From assembly GCA_946628005.1 (NCBI GenBank), contig CAMOWA010000005.1, positions 1-59,758 of the forward strand: DNA of 59,758 nt, in the 5' to 3' direction. Made by a program: the position numbers and the translations under genes. Positions 18,104 through 27,951 of this stretch are shown piece after piece. Every line of letters begins with the position of its first letter. Positions within the stretch are counted from its first letter, which is position 1. A model generated the notes under the pieces. It did no database searches. It was not told the DNA's origin and saw only the letters and a program-made list of their open reading frames with translations. Source of the stretch: an uncultured Caryophanales bacterium. Lineage in GTDB: Bacteria > Bacillota_I > Bacilli_A > RF39 > UBA660.

Positions 18104-20917
18104 ATGGATAAAATTATTATAAAGGGTGCTAGAGAAAATAATTTAAAAAATATAAATATAGAATTACCAAAAAACAAATTAATTGTAATGACAGGATTAT
18201 CTGGAAGTGGGAAAAGCTCACTTGCTTTTGATACTATATATGCCGAAGGACAAAGAAGATATGTAGAAAGCTTATCAGCTTATGCTAGGCAGTTTCTTGG
18301 CGGTTCAGAAAAACCGGATGTTGATTCAATAGAGGGATTATCCCCAGCAATTTCAATAGATCAGAAAACAACTAATAACAATCCAAGGTCAACAGTAGGA
18401 ACAGTTACAGAAATATATGATTATTTAAGACTTGTATATGCACGAGTAGGAATTCCTTACTGTCCAAATCATAATATACCAATTTCCTCACAAAGTATTG
18501 AAGAAATGACAAATAAAGTAATGGACTATCCAATTGGAACCAAAATGATTATTCTCTCTCCTGTAGTTCATGGAGAAAAAGGAACACATAAAGACCTTTT
18601 TGATAAGCTTAGAAAAGAAGGCTATGTAAGAGTAAGAGTAAATGGAGAAATGTACGATTTAAGTGAGGAAATAAACTTAGAAAAAAATAAAAAAGATAAA
18701 ATTGATGTCGTAATAGATAGGATTGCCTTAAAAGAGGAATCTAGATCAAGATTATTTGAAGCGATTGAACAGGCTACAAAATTATCAGGAGGAAAAGTAG
18801 TAATTCAGCTTTTAGGCGAAGAAAAAAAAGAAATTGTCTTTTCAGAACAATTTGCGTGTCCTTATTGTGAATTTTCTTTACCTGAATTAGAACCTAGAAT
18901 GTTTAGTTTTAATGCTCCATATGGAGCATGTCCAGATTGTAAAGGACTTGGTATGAATTTACAGATTGATGAAGAGCTATTAATACCAGATGATACAAAG
19001 TCAATAATTGAGGGATGTATTAAAACCCTTACAGATGATCCAGAAGGAATTGATTTTAAAAAATTAGAATGTGTATGTAATCACTATAAAATTAAAATGA
19101 ATACTCCATGGAAAAAACTAAAAAGAAGAGAACAAGAAATAATTTTATATGGGTCAGATGAAATAATCCATTTTTCATATAGTTCCAAAGGAGGAAACAA
19201 ATATGACAAAAAAGAGTTCTATGAAGGAATTATAAATAATTTAGAAAGAAGGTACATGGATACATCATCTGCTTGGATAAGAGAATGGTTAGAACATTAT
19301 ATGGTAGAACATACATGTGATACATGTCATGGTGCTAGATTAAATGATGATGTATTACAAGTAAAATTAGGTGATAAAAACATTTTTGAAATAACTGAAA
19401 TGTCAATAAAAGACTTAATTCCATTTTTTACTACTTTAGAATTATCAGAAGAAAAAAAAGAAATTGCAAAACTTGTTTTAAAAGAAATTTTAGATAGACT
19501 CCACTTCCTTTCAAATGTAGGTTTAGAGTATTTAACACTTAGCAGAAATGCAGGCACATTATCAGGAGGAGAAGCTCAAAGAATTCGGCTAGCTACCCAA
19601 ATTGGTTCACATTTAACGGGAGTCCTTTATGTTTTAGATGAGCCAAGCATAGGACTTCATCAACGAGATAATGATAGATTGATAAAATCTATGCTTGAGA
19701 TGAGAGACTTAGGCAACACTTTAATTGTAGTGGAACATGACACAGATACTATGTTAGCATGTGATTATTTAGTTGATATTGGTCCAGGAGCTGGAGATGC
19801 TGGAGGAGAAGTAGTTGCTGAAGGAACCCCAGAAGAAGTAATGAAAAATGAAAATAGTATTACAGGAAAATATTTAAGTGGGAAAATGTGCATAGAAATA
19901 CCAAAAATAAGAAGAAAAGGCATTGGAAAAAAATTAAAAATAAAAGGAGCAAAAGAACATAATTTAAAAAATATAGACGTTGATATTCCTCTAGGAACTT
20001 TTACCTGTGTAACAGGGGTTTCTGGCTCAGGAAAGTCTTCTTTAGTCAATGAAATACTATGTAAAGCTTTATCTTCAAAGATTTATAAAAGTAAAGAAAA
20101 ACCAGGTAAGCATGATAAAATATTAGGAATGGATAATATTGATAAACTTGTCGCTATATCACAAAATCCAATAGGAAGAACTCCTCGCTCTAATCCAGCA
20201 ACATATACAGGAGTATTTGATGATATAAGAGAACTTTTTACAACAACAAAAGAAGCAAAAATGTATGGATTTGAAAAAAATAGATTCTCATTTAACGTAA
20301 AAGGAGGAAGATGTGAAGCCTGCCGGGGAGATGGAGTAAAAAAAATAGAAATGCATTTTCTTCCAGATGTTTATGTTCCATGTGAAGTGTGCCATGGAAC
20401 AAGGTATAATAGAGAAACCTTAAACATAAAATATAAAGAGAAAAATATTGCTGAAGTTTTAGATATGAGAGTAAAAGAAGCTTTAACATTCTTTGAAAAT
20501 GTACCTAAAATTAAAAGAAAATTACAGGTCCTAGATGATGTTGGATTAGGGTATATTCAATTGGGGCAAAGCGCTCCAACTTTATCTGGAGGAGAAGCAG
20601 AAAGAGTAAAATTAGCAAAAGAACTTCAAAAACTATCAACTGGAAAGACAATATTTGTGTTAGATGAACCAACAACAGGACTTCATACAGATGATATTAA
20701 GAGATTACTTGAAATTCTTCAAAAAATAGTGGATAATAAGAATACAGTAGTAGTAATAGAACATAATCTTGATGTAATAAAAGTTGCAGATTATATTATT
20801 GACTTAGGACCAGAAGGTGGAGATGGTGGAGGAGAAATAGTTGCAACAGGAACACCGGAAGAAGTATCTAAAGTAAAAGAATCCTATACCGGTCAATTCT
20901 TAAAAAAAATTCTCTAG
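18104..20917 (+). CDS. uvrA: Excinuclease ABC subunit A
   Basis: 937 residues. Damage-sensing ATPase of excision repair, working as a dimer with UvrB. Two ABC modules are seen: Walker A GLSGSGKSS with LSGGEAQRIRLATQ, and GVSGSGKSS with LSGGEAERVKLAKE, each followed by a LDEP Walker B. Zinc modules are present as CPYC...CPDC and CEAC...CEVC. The first CxxC-type finger is reduced (YCPNH). Length is normal. GAGGT lies ahead of the ATG. Confidence 0.97.
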   Translation: MDKIIIKGARENNLKNINIELPKNKLIVMTGLSGSGKSSLAFDTIYAEGQRRYVESLSAYARQFLGGSEKPDVDSIEGLSPAISIDQKTTNNNPRSTVGTVTEIYDYLRLVYARVGIPYCPNHNIPISSQSIEEMTNKVMDYPIGTKMIILSPVVHGEKGTHKDLFDKLRKEGYVRVRVNGEMYDLSEEINLEKNKKDKIDVVIDRIALKEESRSRLFEAIEQATKLSGGKVVIQLLGEEKKEIVFSEQFACPYCEFSLPELEPRMFSFNAPYGACPDCKGLGMNLQIDEELLIPDDTKSIIEGCIKTLTDDPEGIDFKKLECVCNHYKIKMNTPWKKLKRREQEIILYGSDEIIHFSYSSKGGNKYDKKEFYEGIINNLERRYMDTSSAWIREWLEHYMVEHTCDTCHGARLNDDVLQVKLGDKNIFEITEMSIKDLIPFFTTLELSEEKKEIAKLVLKEILDRLHFLSNVGLEYLTLSRNAGTLSGGEAQRIRLATQIGSHLTGVLYVLDEPSIGLHQRDNDRLIKSMLEMRDLGNTLIVVEHDTDTMLACDYLVDIGPGAGDAGGEVVAEGTPEEVMKNENSITGKYLSGKMCIEIPKIRRKGIGKKLKIKGAKEHNLKNIDVDIPLGTFTCVTGVSGSGKSSLVNEILCKALSSKIYKSKEKPGKHDKILGMDNIDKLVAISQNPIGRTPRSNPATYTGVFDDIRELFTTTKEAKMYGFEKNRFSFNVKGGRCEACRGDGVKKIEMHFLPDVYVPCEVCHGTRYNRETLNIKYKEKNIAEVLDMRVKEALTFFENVPKIKRKLQVLDDVGLGYIQLGQSAPTLSGGEAERVKLAKELQKLSTGKTIFVLDEPTTGLHTDDIKRLLEILQKIVDNKNTVVVIEHNLDVIKVADYIIDLGPEGGDGGGEIVATGTPEEVSKVKESYTGQFLKKIL

Positions 20918-20927
20918 AGGTGAGAAA

Positions 20928-21353
20928 ATGCAAATTATTATAAAAGAAAAGAATAAAACAAGGATAAATCATTTATTAGATTGGATAATATATATGATTG
21001 GTTATACAATTGTATTTATATTTGTAACTAGTTTTTTCAAGTCCTTTCATATAGACAGTGATCATCTTATCATTTGGTCATTTATCATTGTATTAGTATT
21101 ATATATATTAAATAAAACAATTAAACCAATTTTAGTAACATTAACTATACCTATAACCGGAATAACATTAGGATTATTTTATCCATGTATAAATGTTTTT
21201 ATATTAAAATTAGTAGATTGGATATTAGGAAAACATTTTGAAATTGATAGTTTACTAGTAGCCCTTTTAGTAGCAATTCTTTTATCAATTACTAACTTTA
21301 TCATGGAAGAAGCTATTAAACAAATAATAGAAAAGGTAAAAAAACATGACTAA
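20928..21353 (+). CDS. YvlD-like four-helix membrane protein (holin superfamily IV type)
   Basis: 141 residues with four predicted membrane helices and the conserved LNKTIKPILVTLTIPITGITLGLFYPCIN core of the mycobacterial-type phage holin IV / YvlD family. Despite the family name these are chromosomal proteins, in Bacillus linked to envelope stress. Its place just before lgt matches the Bacillus yvlD-hprK-lgt order with hprK missing. The gene overlaps lgt by eight bases. Confidence 0.8.
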   Translation: MQIIIKEKNKTRINHLLDWIIYMIGYTIVFIFVTSFFKSFHIDSDHLIIWSFIIVLVLYILNKTIKPILVTLTIPITGITLGLFYPCINVFILKLVDWILGKHFEIDSLLVALLVAILLSITNFIMEEAIKQIIEKVKKHD

Positions 21354-22155
21354 AGATTTTATTAGAATTGGAAGTATTCATATTAGATGGTATTCTATAA
21401 TTTTAATGATAGCGGTAATTTCTGCATATTTTGTAATATTCAAAGAAGCAAGAAAAAAAACAACGAAAGATGATTTAATTATAAATATAATATTTTATGG
21501 ATTATTATTTGGTATTTTAGGAGCAAGAATTTATTATGTATTATTTAATATGAATTATTATATAAACAATCCTCTAGAAATATTTATGACATGGAATGGA
21601 GGGTTAGCCATACATGGAGGAATACTTTTAGGATTACTATTTTTATTCATCTACACGAAAAAAAAAGATATAAATATATTATTGCTGCTTGATATAATAG
21701 TACCAGGACTCATCATTGCCCAAGCTATTGGAAGATGGGGTAATTTTTTTAATCAAGAAGCATATGGAAGAGTAGTATCATTATCTTTTCTAAAAAAGTT
21801 ATACCTACCTAATTTTATTATACATAATATGTATATAGATGGACATTACAGAGAACCAACTTTTCTCTATGAATCAATCTCTTCTTTTTTAGGTTTTTTA
21901 CTTATCATATTACTGAGAAAAAAGAAAAAATTAAAAATTGGACAATTAACTGGAATATATTTAATATGGTATGGTATAGAAAGACTGATAATTGAGACTT
22001 TTAGAAGTGATTCATTAATGCTTAGTAATATAAAAATAGCTCAATTAATATCTATAATATTTATTTTAACAGGAGTATTTTTATATAATAAAAATAGAAA
22101 AAAAGATATATTTTATAATAATGAAATATTACAGAAGGAGAACAAAAATGTATAA
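21346..22155 (+). CDS. lgt: Prolipoprotein diacylglyceryl transferase
   Basis: 269 residues, seven membrane helices. Adds diacylglycerol from phosphatidylglycerol to the lipobox cysteine of pre-lipoproteins. The invariant HGG (AIHGGILLG) and the signature GRWGNFFNQEAYGR are intact. It overlaps yvlD at the start and yvcK at the end, so all three are on one message. Confidence 0.96.
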   Translation: MTKDFIRIGSIHIRWYSIILMIAVISAYFVIFKEARKKTTKDDLIINIIFYGLLFGILGARIYYVLFNMNYYINNPLEIFMTWNGGLAIHGGILLGLLFLFIYTKKKDINILLLLDIIVPGLIIAQAIGRWGNFFNQEAYGRVVSLSFLKKLYLPNFIIHNMYIDGHYREPTFLYESISSFLGFLLIILLRKKKKLKIGQLTGIYLIWYGIERLIIETFRSDSLMLSNIKIAQLISIIFILTGVFLYNKNRKKDIFYNNEILQKENKNV

Positions 22156-23101
22156 AAAAGTAGTTGTAATGGGTGGAGGAACAGGAATTTCATTTTTACT
22201 AAGAGGACTAAAAGATTTCCCTGTAGATATTACTGCCGTAATAACTGTATCAGATAATGGAAGATCAACAGGAAAGTTAAGAGAAGAATTTCATATACCT
22301 GCAGTAGGAGATATAAGAAAAGTAATAACTAACTTATCACAAATTGATGACCCAATTAAAGAAATGATGTCTTACAGATTTAAATCAAAAGGAGATTTAA
22401 ATGGACATGCTGTTGGAAATTTAATTTTAGCAGCAATGCTAGATATAACAGGTTCATTAAATGAGTCAATAAAACACTTAAGCAAATTATTAGATGTAAA
22501 ACATACCGTATTGCCAATATCAGAAGATTCTAATCTAACTCTAATGGGAGAAGATGAAGACGGCAATATTATAGAAGGAGAAGAACAAATAACCAAGTCT
22601 CCTAAAAAAATAAAAAAAATTTTTTATAAAGAAGAGCCAGAAGTAACAAAAGAAGTTATAGAAAGAATACTTGATGCTGATTTAATTATTTTTAGTATGG
22701 GAAGTATTTATACTAGTATTTTGCCTAATATTATTTGTAAAAAAGTACAAGCTGCGCTAGATCAAACAAAAGCCCCTTTAATGTATATATGTAATATTGT
22801 TACTCAGCCAGGAGAAACGGATAAGTATACAGTAGGTGATCACGTAAATCTACTAAATAGTTATTTAAACAAAAGAAAATTAGATGTTGTTATTGCAAAT
22901 AAAACAAAAATAGATAAAGAAATTGCAAAAAGATATGAGACAAAGGAGCGAAAAGACCCTGTGTTAATTAATTATGAGCAAATTAAAGAAATGAATATAG
23001 AGTTAATAGATGCAGATTTAATGACAATAGAAGATAATACATTAAAACATGACAGCCTAAAATTAGGTTCTATTATATTCTCATATCTAATGAGAGATTA
23101 A
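22148..23101 (+). CDS. glmR: GlmR/YvcK-family regulator of carbon partition to cell wall
   Basis: About 317 residues, with the nucleotide-binding start VVVMGGGTGISFLLRGLK and the VSDNGRSTGKLR and GHAVGNLI segments of the YvcK/CofD-like fold. In Bacillus this protein binds UDP-GlcNAc and steers carbon into envelope precursors. An upstream in-frame ATG at 22121 gives a spurious basic leader; the ATG at 22148 has AAGGAG at good spacing. The order lgt-glmR-whiA is conserved, though rapZ (yvcJ), which normally precedes it, is not here. Confidence 0.92.
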   Translation: MYKKVVVMGGGTGISFLLRGLKDFPVDITAVITVSDNGRSTGKLREEFHIPAVGDIRKVITNLSQIDDPIKEMMSYRFKSKGDLNGHAVGNLILAAMLDITGSLNESIKHLSKLLDVKHTVLPISEDSNLTLMGEDEDGNIIEGEEQITKSPKKIKKIFYKEEPEVTKEVIERILDADLIIFSMGSIYTSILPNIICKKVQAALDQTKAPLMYICNIVTQPGETDKYTVGDHVNLLNSYLNKRKLDVVIANKTKIDKEIAKRYETKERKDPVLINYEQIKEMNIELIDADLMTIEDNTLKHDSLKLGSIIFSYLMRD

Positions 23102-23102
23102 T

Positions 23103-24059
23103 ATGTCATTTACAGTACAAATAAAAGAAGAAATCTCAAGCATAAAAACAACTAAATCTGAAATGATAGCAGAATTATCAGGCTATATTAGAAATAATCA
23201 TTTTAGTGAAAAAAAAGAAATATCCTTAACAACAGAAAATAAATTTTTAGTGGATAGAATAACAAGTTTTATAGAAGAAATGTACAAAATTAAAGCTAAA
23301 GTAGACGTCATCAATAATGTTAATTTTAGTAAAAAAGAGTTATATGAAATTATAATACCAGAAAATATTAAAAGTATATATTTTGATCTTGGCATAAAAA
23401 ATAATAAAGGAGAATACTTAGAAACTCCACCAGAATATTTAATAGAAGGAAATGCAGAGCTAAGAGCCTATTTGCGTGGAGCATTTCTTCAATCAGGAAG
23501 CATAAGTGATCCAAGTACATCAGGTTATCATTTAGAAATATTAATTTTTAAATCAAGTGAAGCGGTTTTTTTACAGAAAATACTAAATTCATTTGAGTTG
23601 AATGCAAAAATATTAAGCAGAGACAAAGGCTATATGCTTTATATAAAAGAGGCTGATAAAATTAGTGACTTTTTAAAAATGATTGGTGCCAATAAAGCAG
23701 TCTTATACTATGAAAATATTAGGGTTTTTAAAGATAAAAAAAATAAGACTAATAGACTAAATAATTGTGAACAGGCTAATATAGATAAAGTTGTACAAAC
23801 TGCACATGATCAGCTAAAAGAAATTGAAACAATTGAAAAAAATGATGGAATAGTTTTATTAGACGAAAAAGTAAAAGAAGCTATATTTTATCGAAAAAAA
23901 TACCCCGAAAGCTCATTAAAAGAATTAGCAGAAATAATTTCTATTGAAACAGGCAAAAAAATTACAAAATCTGGTCTTAATCATAGATTTAGAAAAATTA
24001 AAGAACTAGCTAAAAACTTCAAAAAAATGACTGAGACAAGTATAAACAAAGACAATTAA
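23103..24059 (+). CDS. whiA: DNA-binding protein WhiA
   Basis: 318 residues: a LAGLIDADG-homing-endonuclease-like N-terminal domain without catalytic function (ELRAYLRGAFLQSGSISDP), then a C-terminal helix-turn-helix ending LKELAEIISIETGKKITKSGLNHRFRKIKEL. WhiA affects cell division and chromosome segregation in Bacillus and sporulation in Streptomyces. One base separates the glmR stop from its ATG. Confidence 0.95.
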   Translation: MSFTVQIKEEISSIKTTKSEMIAELSGYIRNNHFSEKKEISLTTENKFLVDRITSFIEEMYKIKAKVDVINNVNFSKKELYEIIIPENIKSIYFDLGIKNNKGEYLETPPEYLIEGNAELRAYLRGAFLQSGSISDPSTSGYHLEILIFKSSEAVFLQKILNSFELNAKILSRDKGYMLYIKEADKISDFLKMIGANKAVLYYENIRVFKDKKNKTNRLNNCEQANIDKVVQTAHDQLKEIETIEKNDGIVLLDEKVKEAIFYRKKYPESSLKELAEIISIETGKKITKSGLNHRFRKIKELAKNFKKMTETSINKDN

Positions 24060-24073
24060 CATATATATTAATG

Positions 24074-24101
24074 ATAGTTTCAAAAAAAGAAACTATTTTT
24101 T
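24074..24101 (+). terminator. Rho-independent terminator
   Basis: ATAGTTTC, loop of seven A, GAAACTAT, then T run. Ends the uvrA-whiA unit. Confidence 0.85.
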
Positions 24102-24186
24102 GTGTAAAGTATAATATATTCTAAAAAAAAAACAAGATGACTTAAAAAAAGATATGTTATACTATATAAAAATAGGAGTCGATAAA

Positions 24187-25842
24187 ATGATGGAACAAAT
24201 AGAAGTAATTATTAATGATGAAGTATATAAATATAGTAAAGGAATAACTCTTCAAGAAATATATATGGAGCATCAAGAAAAACATCAGTATCCTATAATA
24301 CTTGCCAGAGTTAATAATAGACAAAAAGAATTGTCATTCCAATTAAAAGAAAATTCAAAAGTAGAGTTTATTGATTTAACATCTCCAGAAGGGAATCGTG
24401 CGCATATAAATGGATTAACTTTTATATTAATATGTGCTGTGAAAAAATTATTTGGTAATAACGCTAATGTTATTATCCAACATTCAATAGATAAAGGAAT
24501 TTACTTTCAAACAACATTTAGATTAACAGAAGAAAAACTACAAAAAATCAAAGAAGAAATGAATGACATTATTTCTAAAGATTTGCCTATTACAAAATTA
24601 ACAATTGATAGACTTGAGGCAAAAAAATATTATAATGATATAGGAGAAACAGTAAAAGCGGAAGTTTTAAAATACAATACAGATAACTATATTCATTTAT
24701 ATAGATTAGGTAACAATTATAATTATTTTTATAATTTAATGCCTCCATCTACGGGAAAAATAAAAGATTTTGACTTAACATTTGAAAGCGCAAGTGGCTT
24801 CGTACTAAGATTCCCAACTATATATATAAAGGATAAAATTCCTGAGTATATTCATCATTCAAAAATGTTTGATGTTTTTCGAGAATTTAAACAATGGGGA
24901 AAGTTAATTGGTATAGAAAACTCTGTAGATCTAAATAGAATTGTTTCAACAGGTAAAATTAGTGATTTAATAAAAATTGATGAGACTTTACAAAGTAGTA
25001 GACTATTAAATATAGCCAAATCAATAAACGATAAAAAAAATGAAGTAAAAATAGTATTAATAGCTGGACCATCATCTTCTGGAAAAACAACGACATCAAG
25101 AAAACTTTGTATGTATTTAAAAAGCTTTGGGCTACACCCAAAAACAATAGGAATGGATGATTATTTTGTAGATAAAAAAGAAAATCCAGTAGATGAAAAT
25201 GGAAATCCTGATTTTGAGTGCTTAGAGGCCCTTGATTTAAAATTATTTGATAATCAAATAGCTGCATTATTAAGAGGAGAAAAAGTTAGAATTCCAACTT
25301 ATAATTTTGTAATTGGAGAAAAACAATTCCGAACAGACATGCAATTAGAAGAAAATGATATATTAATAATAGAAGGAATACATGCCCTTGATACAAAAAT
25401 ACTTACAAACATCTCAAAAGAAAAAAAATATAAGATATATATTTGTCCATTAACAGAACTAAATATGGACAATCATAATAGAATTCCTACAACAGATAAT
25501 AGACTACTTAGAAGAATTATTAGGGACAATAGAACAAGAAATTATTCCGTTGAAGACACATTAAAACAATGGCCAAGTGTTAGGGCAGGAGAAGAAAAAT
25601 ATATCTTTCCATATCAAGATGAAAGCGATGCCACTATAAACTCAGCAGCAATATATGAAATAGGCGTATTAAAGACATATGTTGAACCATTATTGTACTC
25701 AGTAGAAAGTGATTCTCCATATTATGAAGAAGCAAAAAGACTGATAAGATTTTTAAGATTATTTCTTCCAATACCATCAGACTCTATACCAGAAGATGCC
25801 GTTATAAGAGAGTTTATTGGAGGAGGTTACTTTCACGAATAA
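24187..25842 (+). CDS. TGS-domain uridine-kinase-like protein
   Basis: 551 residues. An N-terminal TGS-like beta-grasp (about 1-62) leads to a ThrRS-like second domain (about 65-180, with the GLTFILICAVKKLFG and FTTFRL-like stretches) and then a P-loop kinase of the uridine kinase type (GPSSSGKTTT near residue 298, with the MDDYF and IEGIHAL blocks). The family, common in Clostridia, is annotated as nucleoside kinase without proof of substrate. The ATG at 24187 is preferred over one at 24154 because AGGAGTCG lies just ahead. Confidence 0.85.
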   Translation: MMEQIEVIINDEVYKYSKGITLQEIYMEHQEKHQYPIILARVNNRQKELSFQLKENSKVEFIDLTSPEGNRAHINGLTFILICAVKKLFGNNANVIIQHSIDKGIYFQTTFRLTEEKLQKIKEEMNDIISKDLPITKLTIDRLEAKKYYNDIGETVKAEVLKYNTDNYIHLYRLGNNYNYFYNLMPPSTGKIKDFDLTFESASGFVLRFPTIYIKDKIPEYIHHSKMFDVFREFKQWGKLIGIENSVDLNRIVSTGKISDLIKIDETLQSSRLLNIAKSINDKKNEVKIVLIAGPSSSGKTTTSRKLCMYLKSFGLHPKTIGMDDYFVDKKENPVDENGNPDFECLEALDLKLFDNQIAALLRGEKVRIPTYNFVIGEKQFRTDMQLEENDILIIEGIHALDTKILTNISKEKKYKIYICPLTELNMDNHNRIPTTDNRLLRRIIRDNRTRNYSVEDTLKQWPSVRAGEEKYIFPYQDESDATINSAAIYEIGVLKTYVEPLLYSVESDSPYYEEAKRLIRFLRLFLPIPSDSIPEDAVIREFIGGGYFHE

Positions 25843-25878
25843 AATATCCACAAAAATTGTGGATATTTTATTTTTTTT
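25841..25878. terminator. Bidirectional terminator, perfect 13-bp hairpin
   Basis: AAAATATCCACAA (25841-25853), loop AAA, TTGTGGATATTTT (25857-25869), then ATTTTTTTT. It separates convergent genes and serves both strands. Each arm resembles a DnaA box (TATCCACA), but the context says terminator. Confidence 0.92.
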
Positions 25879-26059
25879 CATTATCTTTCTCATCATCTTC
25901 TAGTAAACAAAATTCAATCATACTAATAATAACATTATTAAATGATGTATTATTAACCTTAGCAATTTCCTCAACTTTTTTTGCCAAATCTTCTTTCAAA
26001 TATAATGATTTATAAACTGATGATTCTTTTTGTTTAGTATTTTTAGGTACAAATTTCAT
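25868..26059 (-). CDS. Small ribbon-helix-helix-like DNA-binding protein
   Basis: 63 residues. The middle (SVYKSLYLKEDLAKKVEEIAKVNNTSFNNVIISMIEFCL) has a short beta strand followed by two helices, the layout of CopG/Arc-type repressors that dimerise through the strand. The tail is acidic. A GTG at 26068 is possible, but the ATG at 26059 has AGGTG six bases ahead. No toxin-like partner gene is next to it, so it is probably a free-standing regulator. Confidence 0.62.
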   Translation of the reverse strand: MKFVPKNTKQKESSVYKSLYLKEDLAKKVEEIAKVNNTSFNNVIISMIEFCLLEDDEKDNEKK

Positions 26060-26173
26060 ATATATCACCTATAAATATTCTAATGTTTTTACTTAACAAA
26101 ATATATATTAGAAAAATATACTAGAAAAATCTAATATAGTGTGATAAGATTATAATAGAAAGGAGTATATAAA

Positions 26174-26794
26174 ATGAAAACTAAGAAATGTAAACATTGC
26201 AAAGAAGAAATAGCTAAAGATGCAAAAAGATGCCCAAAGTGTGGAGGAAAGCAAGGAATGCCAGGATGGACTAAAGCCATAATAATAATCATAATTATTA
26301 TATTCTGCTTAGTAGGATGTGTTAATGGATGTTCCAATGCAGTAGATGATGCAGTTAAGGAAACTAAAAACTCATATAATGATATCAATGGAAAAACCTC
26401 ATTTAAAATAAATGAAACATTCCAAAATAAATATGAAAAAATAACTATGACAGAAGTAAACACTAATTTTACAGATTATAATGAATATGTAGGACCAAAA
26501 GAAGGCAATAAAGTTATTGCAGTAAAATTTGAGATTGAAAATATCAATGATGAAAACGATGAATTATATGTAAGTAGTTTAGAATTTAATGCTTATGTTG
26601 ATGGCGTAGCAGTAGATCAATTCTATGGAGCTGCAGATAGTTATAATGATATAACAGCGACTCTAGGAAAAGGTAAAAAAACAATAGGCTATGTATTTTA
26701 TGAAGTCCCTTTAAATTCTAAGGAAATTAAAGTAGAATATAATGCTAATTTTTGGGTAAATGGAACGGCAACAGAATTTGTAATTCAAGAATAA
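26174..26794 (+). CDS. Zinc-ribbon membrane protein with DUF5067/DUF4352-like outer domain
   Basis: 206 residues: zinc ribbon (Cys6-x2-Cys9, Cys20-x2-Cys23), membrane helix with a run of isoleucines (about 34-50), then an exported immunoglobulin-like beta domain (about 75-205) with the pattern GNKVIAVKFEIEN. Strong AAAGGAG start. The C-terminal segment ends in FWVNGTATEFVIQE. Third member in this window of the ribbon-helix-exterior design. Confidence 0.7.
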   Translation: MKTKKCKHCKEEIAKDAKRCPKCGGKQGMPGWTKAIIIIIIIIFCLVGCVNGCSNAVDDAVKETKNSYNDINGKTSFKINETFQNKYEKITMTEVNTNFTDYNEYVGPKEGNKVIAVKFEIENINDENDELYVSSLEFNAYVDGVAVDQFYGAADSYNDITATLGKGKKTIGYVFYEVPLNSKEIKVEYNANFWVNGTATEFVIQE

Positions 26795-26800
26795 TTTTTT

Positions 26801-26833
26801 AAATATCCACAACAATTGTGGATATTTTATTTT
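26801..26833. terminator. Terminator of the TATCCACAA hairpin family
   Basis: AAATATCCACAA (26801-26812), loop CAA, TTGTGGATATTT (26816-26827), then TATTTTA. A 12-bp stem almost identical to the one at 25841. Confidence 0.88.
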
Positions 26834-26914
26834 ACACTTTAAACATGTCAAAAGAATTTGTAATTGTTGAAAGAAAAGGAATAAAAATATATAATAAAAA
26901 TGGGAGGATTAAAA

Positions 26915-27919
26915 ATGATAAAAGTAGCAATAAACGGATTTGGAAGAATTGGAAGACTATGTTTTCGACTAATGGAAGAAAGCCCAGAATTTGAGGTAGT
27001 AGCAGTAAATGATTTAACTGATGCTGAGCAACTAGCATATTTGCTAAAATATGATACTAATCATAGAAATTATCGTATCGATGAAATTCATGCAGAAGGA
27101 GATTACATAGTAGTAGGAAATCGCCGTGTAAAGGTATATGCAGAAAAAGATCCAGCATTATTACCTTGGAAAGATTTAGAAATTGATGTAGTGTTTGAGT
27201 GTACAGGCTTATTTACTTCAGAAGAAAAGGCAATGGCCCATATTAATGCAGGGGCAAAACATGTGATTATTTCAGCACCAGCAAAAGGAGACTTAAAAAC
27301 AATCGTATATAACGTAAATCACAATATATTAACAGGAGATGAAAAAATCATTTCAGCTGCAAGTTGTACAACAAACTGTCTAGCTCCAGTAGTAGATGTA
27401 TTGGATAAAGAATTTGGAATAGTAAAAGGTTATATGACAACAGTTCATGCTTATACAAATGATCAAGCCTCTTTAGATATAGCCCATAAAAAAGGACATT
27501 TAGCAAGACGTGGACGTGCATGTGCAGCAAATATTGTTCCAGCATCAACAGGAGCTGCATCCGCTATCGGACTTGTTTGTCCAAATCTTGCAGGTAAATT
27601 AGATGGAACAGCAATGAGAGTACCAGTGCCAACAGGATCTGTTGTAGATTTAACATTAGAATTAAAAAGAAATACAACAAAAGAAGAAATAAATAAAGTA
27701 TTAAAAGCTAACACAAATGAAACATTAGAGTATACAGAAGACCCTATAGTATCAAGTGATGTAATTGGAAGACGCTGTGGTTCTTTAGTAGATGCTTTAT
27801 CAACAAATATACTTGAAGTAGATGGAAGGCAATTAGTTAAAGTGGTTTCTTGGTACGATAATGAAATGAGTTATACTGCTCAAATGGTAAGAACTGCTAA
27901 ATATTTAATGACAAGATAA
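26915..27919 (+). CDS. gap: Glyceraldehyde-3-phosphate dehydrogenase
   Basis: 334 residues. NAD-dependent glycolytic enzyme. The Rossmann start INGFGRIGR, catalytic Cys151 in SAASCTTNCLAP and the histidine in TTVHAYTNDQ are seen. An ATG at 26900 would add five residues but overlaps the ribosome site GGGAGGA, so the ATG at 26915 is taken. Asn32-Asp33 after the second strand fits NAD rather than NADP. pgk and tpiA follow within 6 kb, with unrelated genes between. Confidence 0.97.
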   Translation: MIKVAINGFGRIGRLCFRLMEESPEFEVVAVNDLTDAEQLAYLLKYDTNHRNYRIDEIHAEGDYIVVGNRRVKVYAEKDPALLPWKDLEIDVVFECTGLFTSEEKAMAHINAGAKHVIISAPAKGDLKTIVYNVNHNILTGDEKIISAASCTTNCLAPVVDVLDKEFGIVKGYMTTVHAYTNDQASLDIAHKKGHLARRGRACAANIVPASTGAASAIGLVCPNLAGKLDGTAMRVPVPTGSVVDLTLELKRNTTKEEINKVLKANTNETLEYTEDPIVSSDVIGRRCGSLVDALSTNILEVDGRQLVKVVSWYDNEMSYTAQMVRTAKYLMTR

Positions 27920-27943
27920 AAACATCATTATGATGTTTTTTTA
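27920..27943 (+). terminator. Rho-independent terminator of gap
   Basis: AAACATCA and TGATGTTT with a short loop, followed by TTTT. An almost identical hairpin ends the next gene (28550-28571). Confidence 0.85.
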
Positions 27944-27951
27944 GGAGATTT

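Noticed and set aside
25841-25869. DnaA boxes or a replication origin suggested by TATCCACA arms
   Set aside because: Each is one half of a perfect hairpin with a T run at the end of a gene; no dnaA, dnaN or AT-rich unwinding cluster is nearby.
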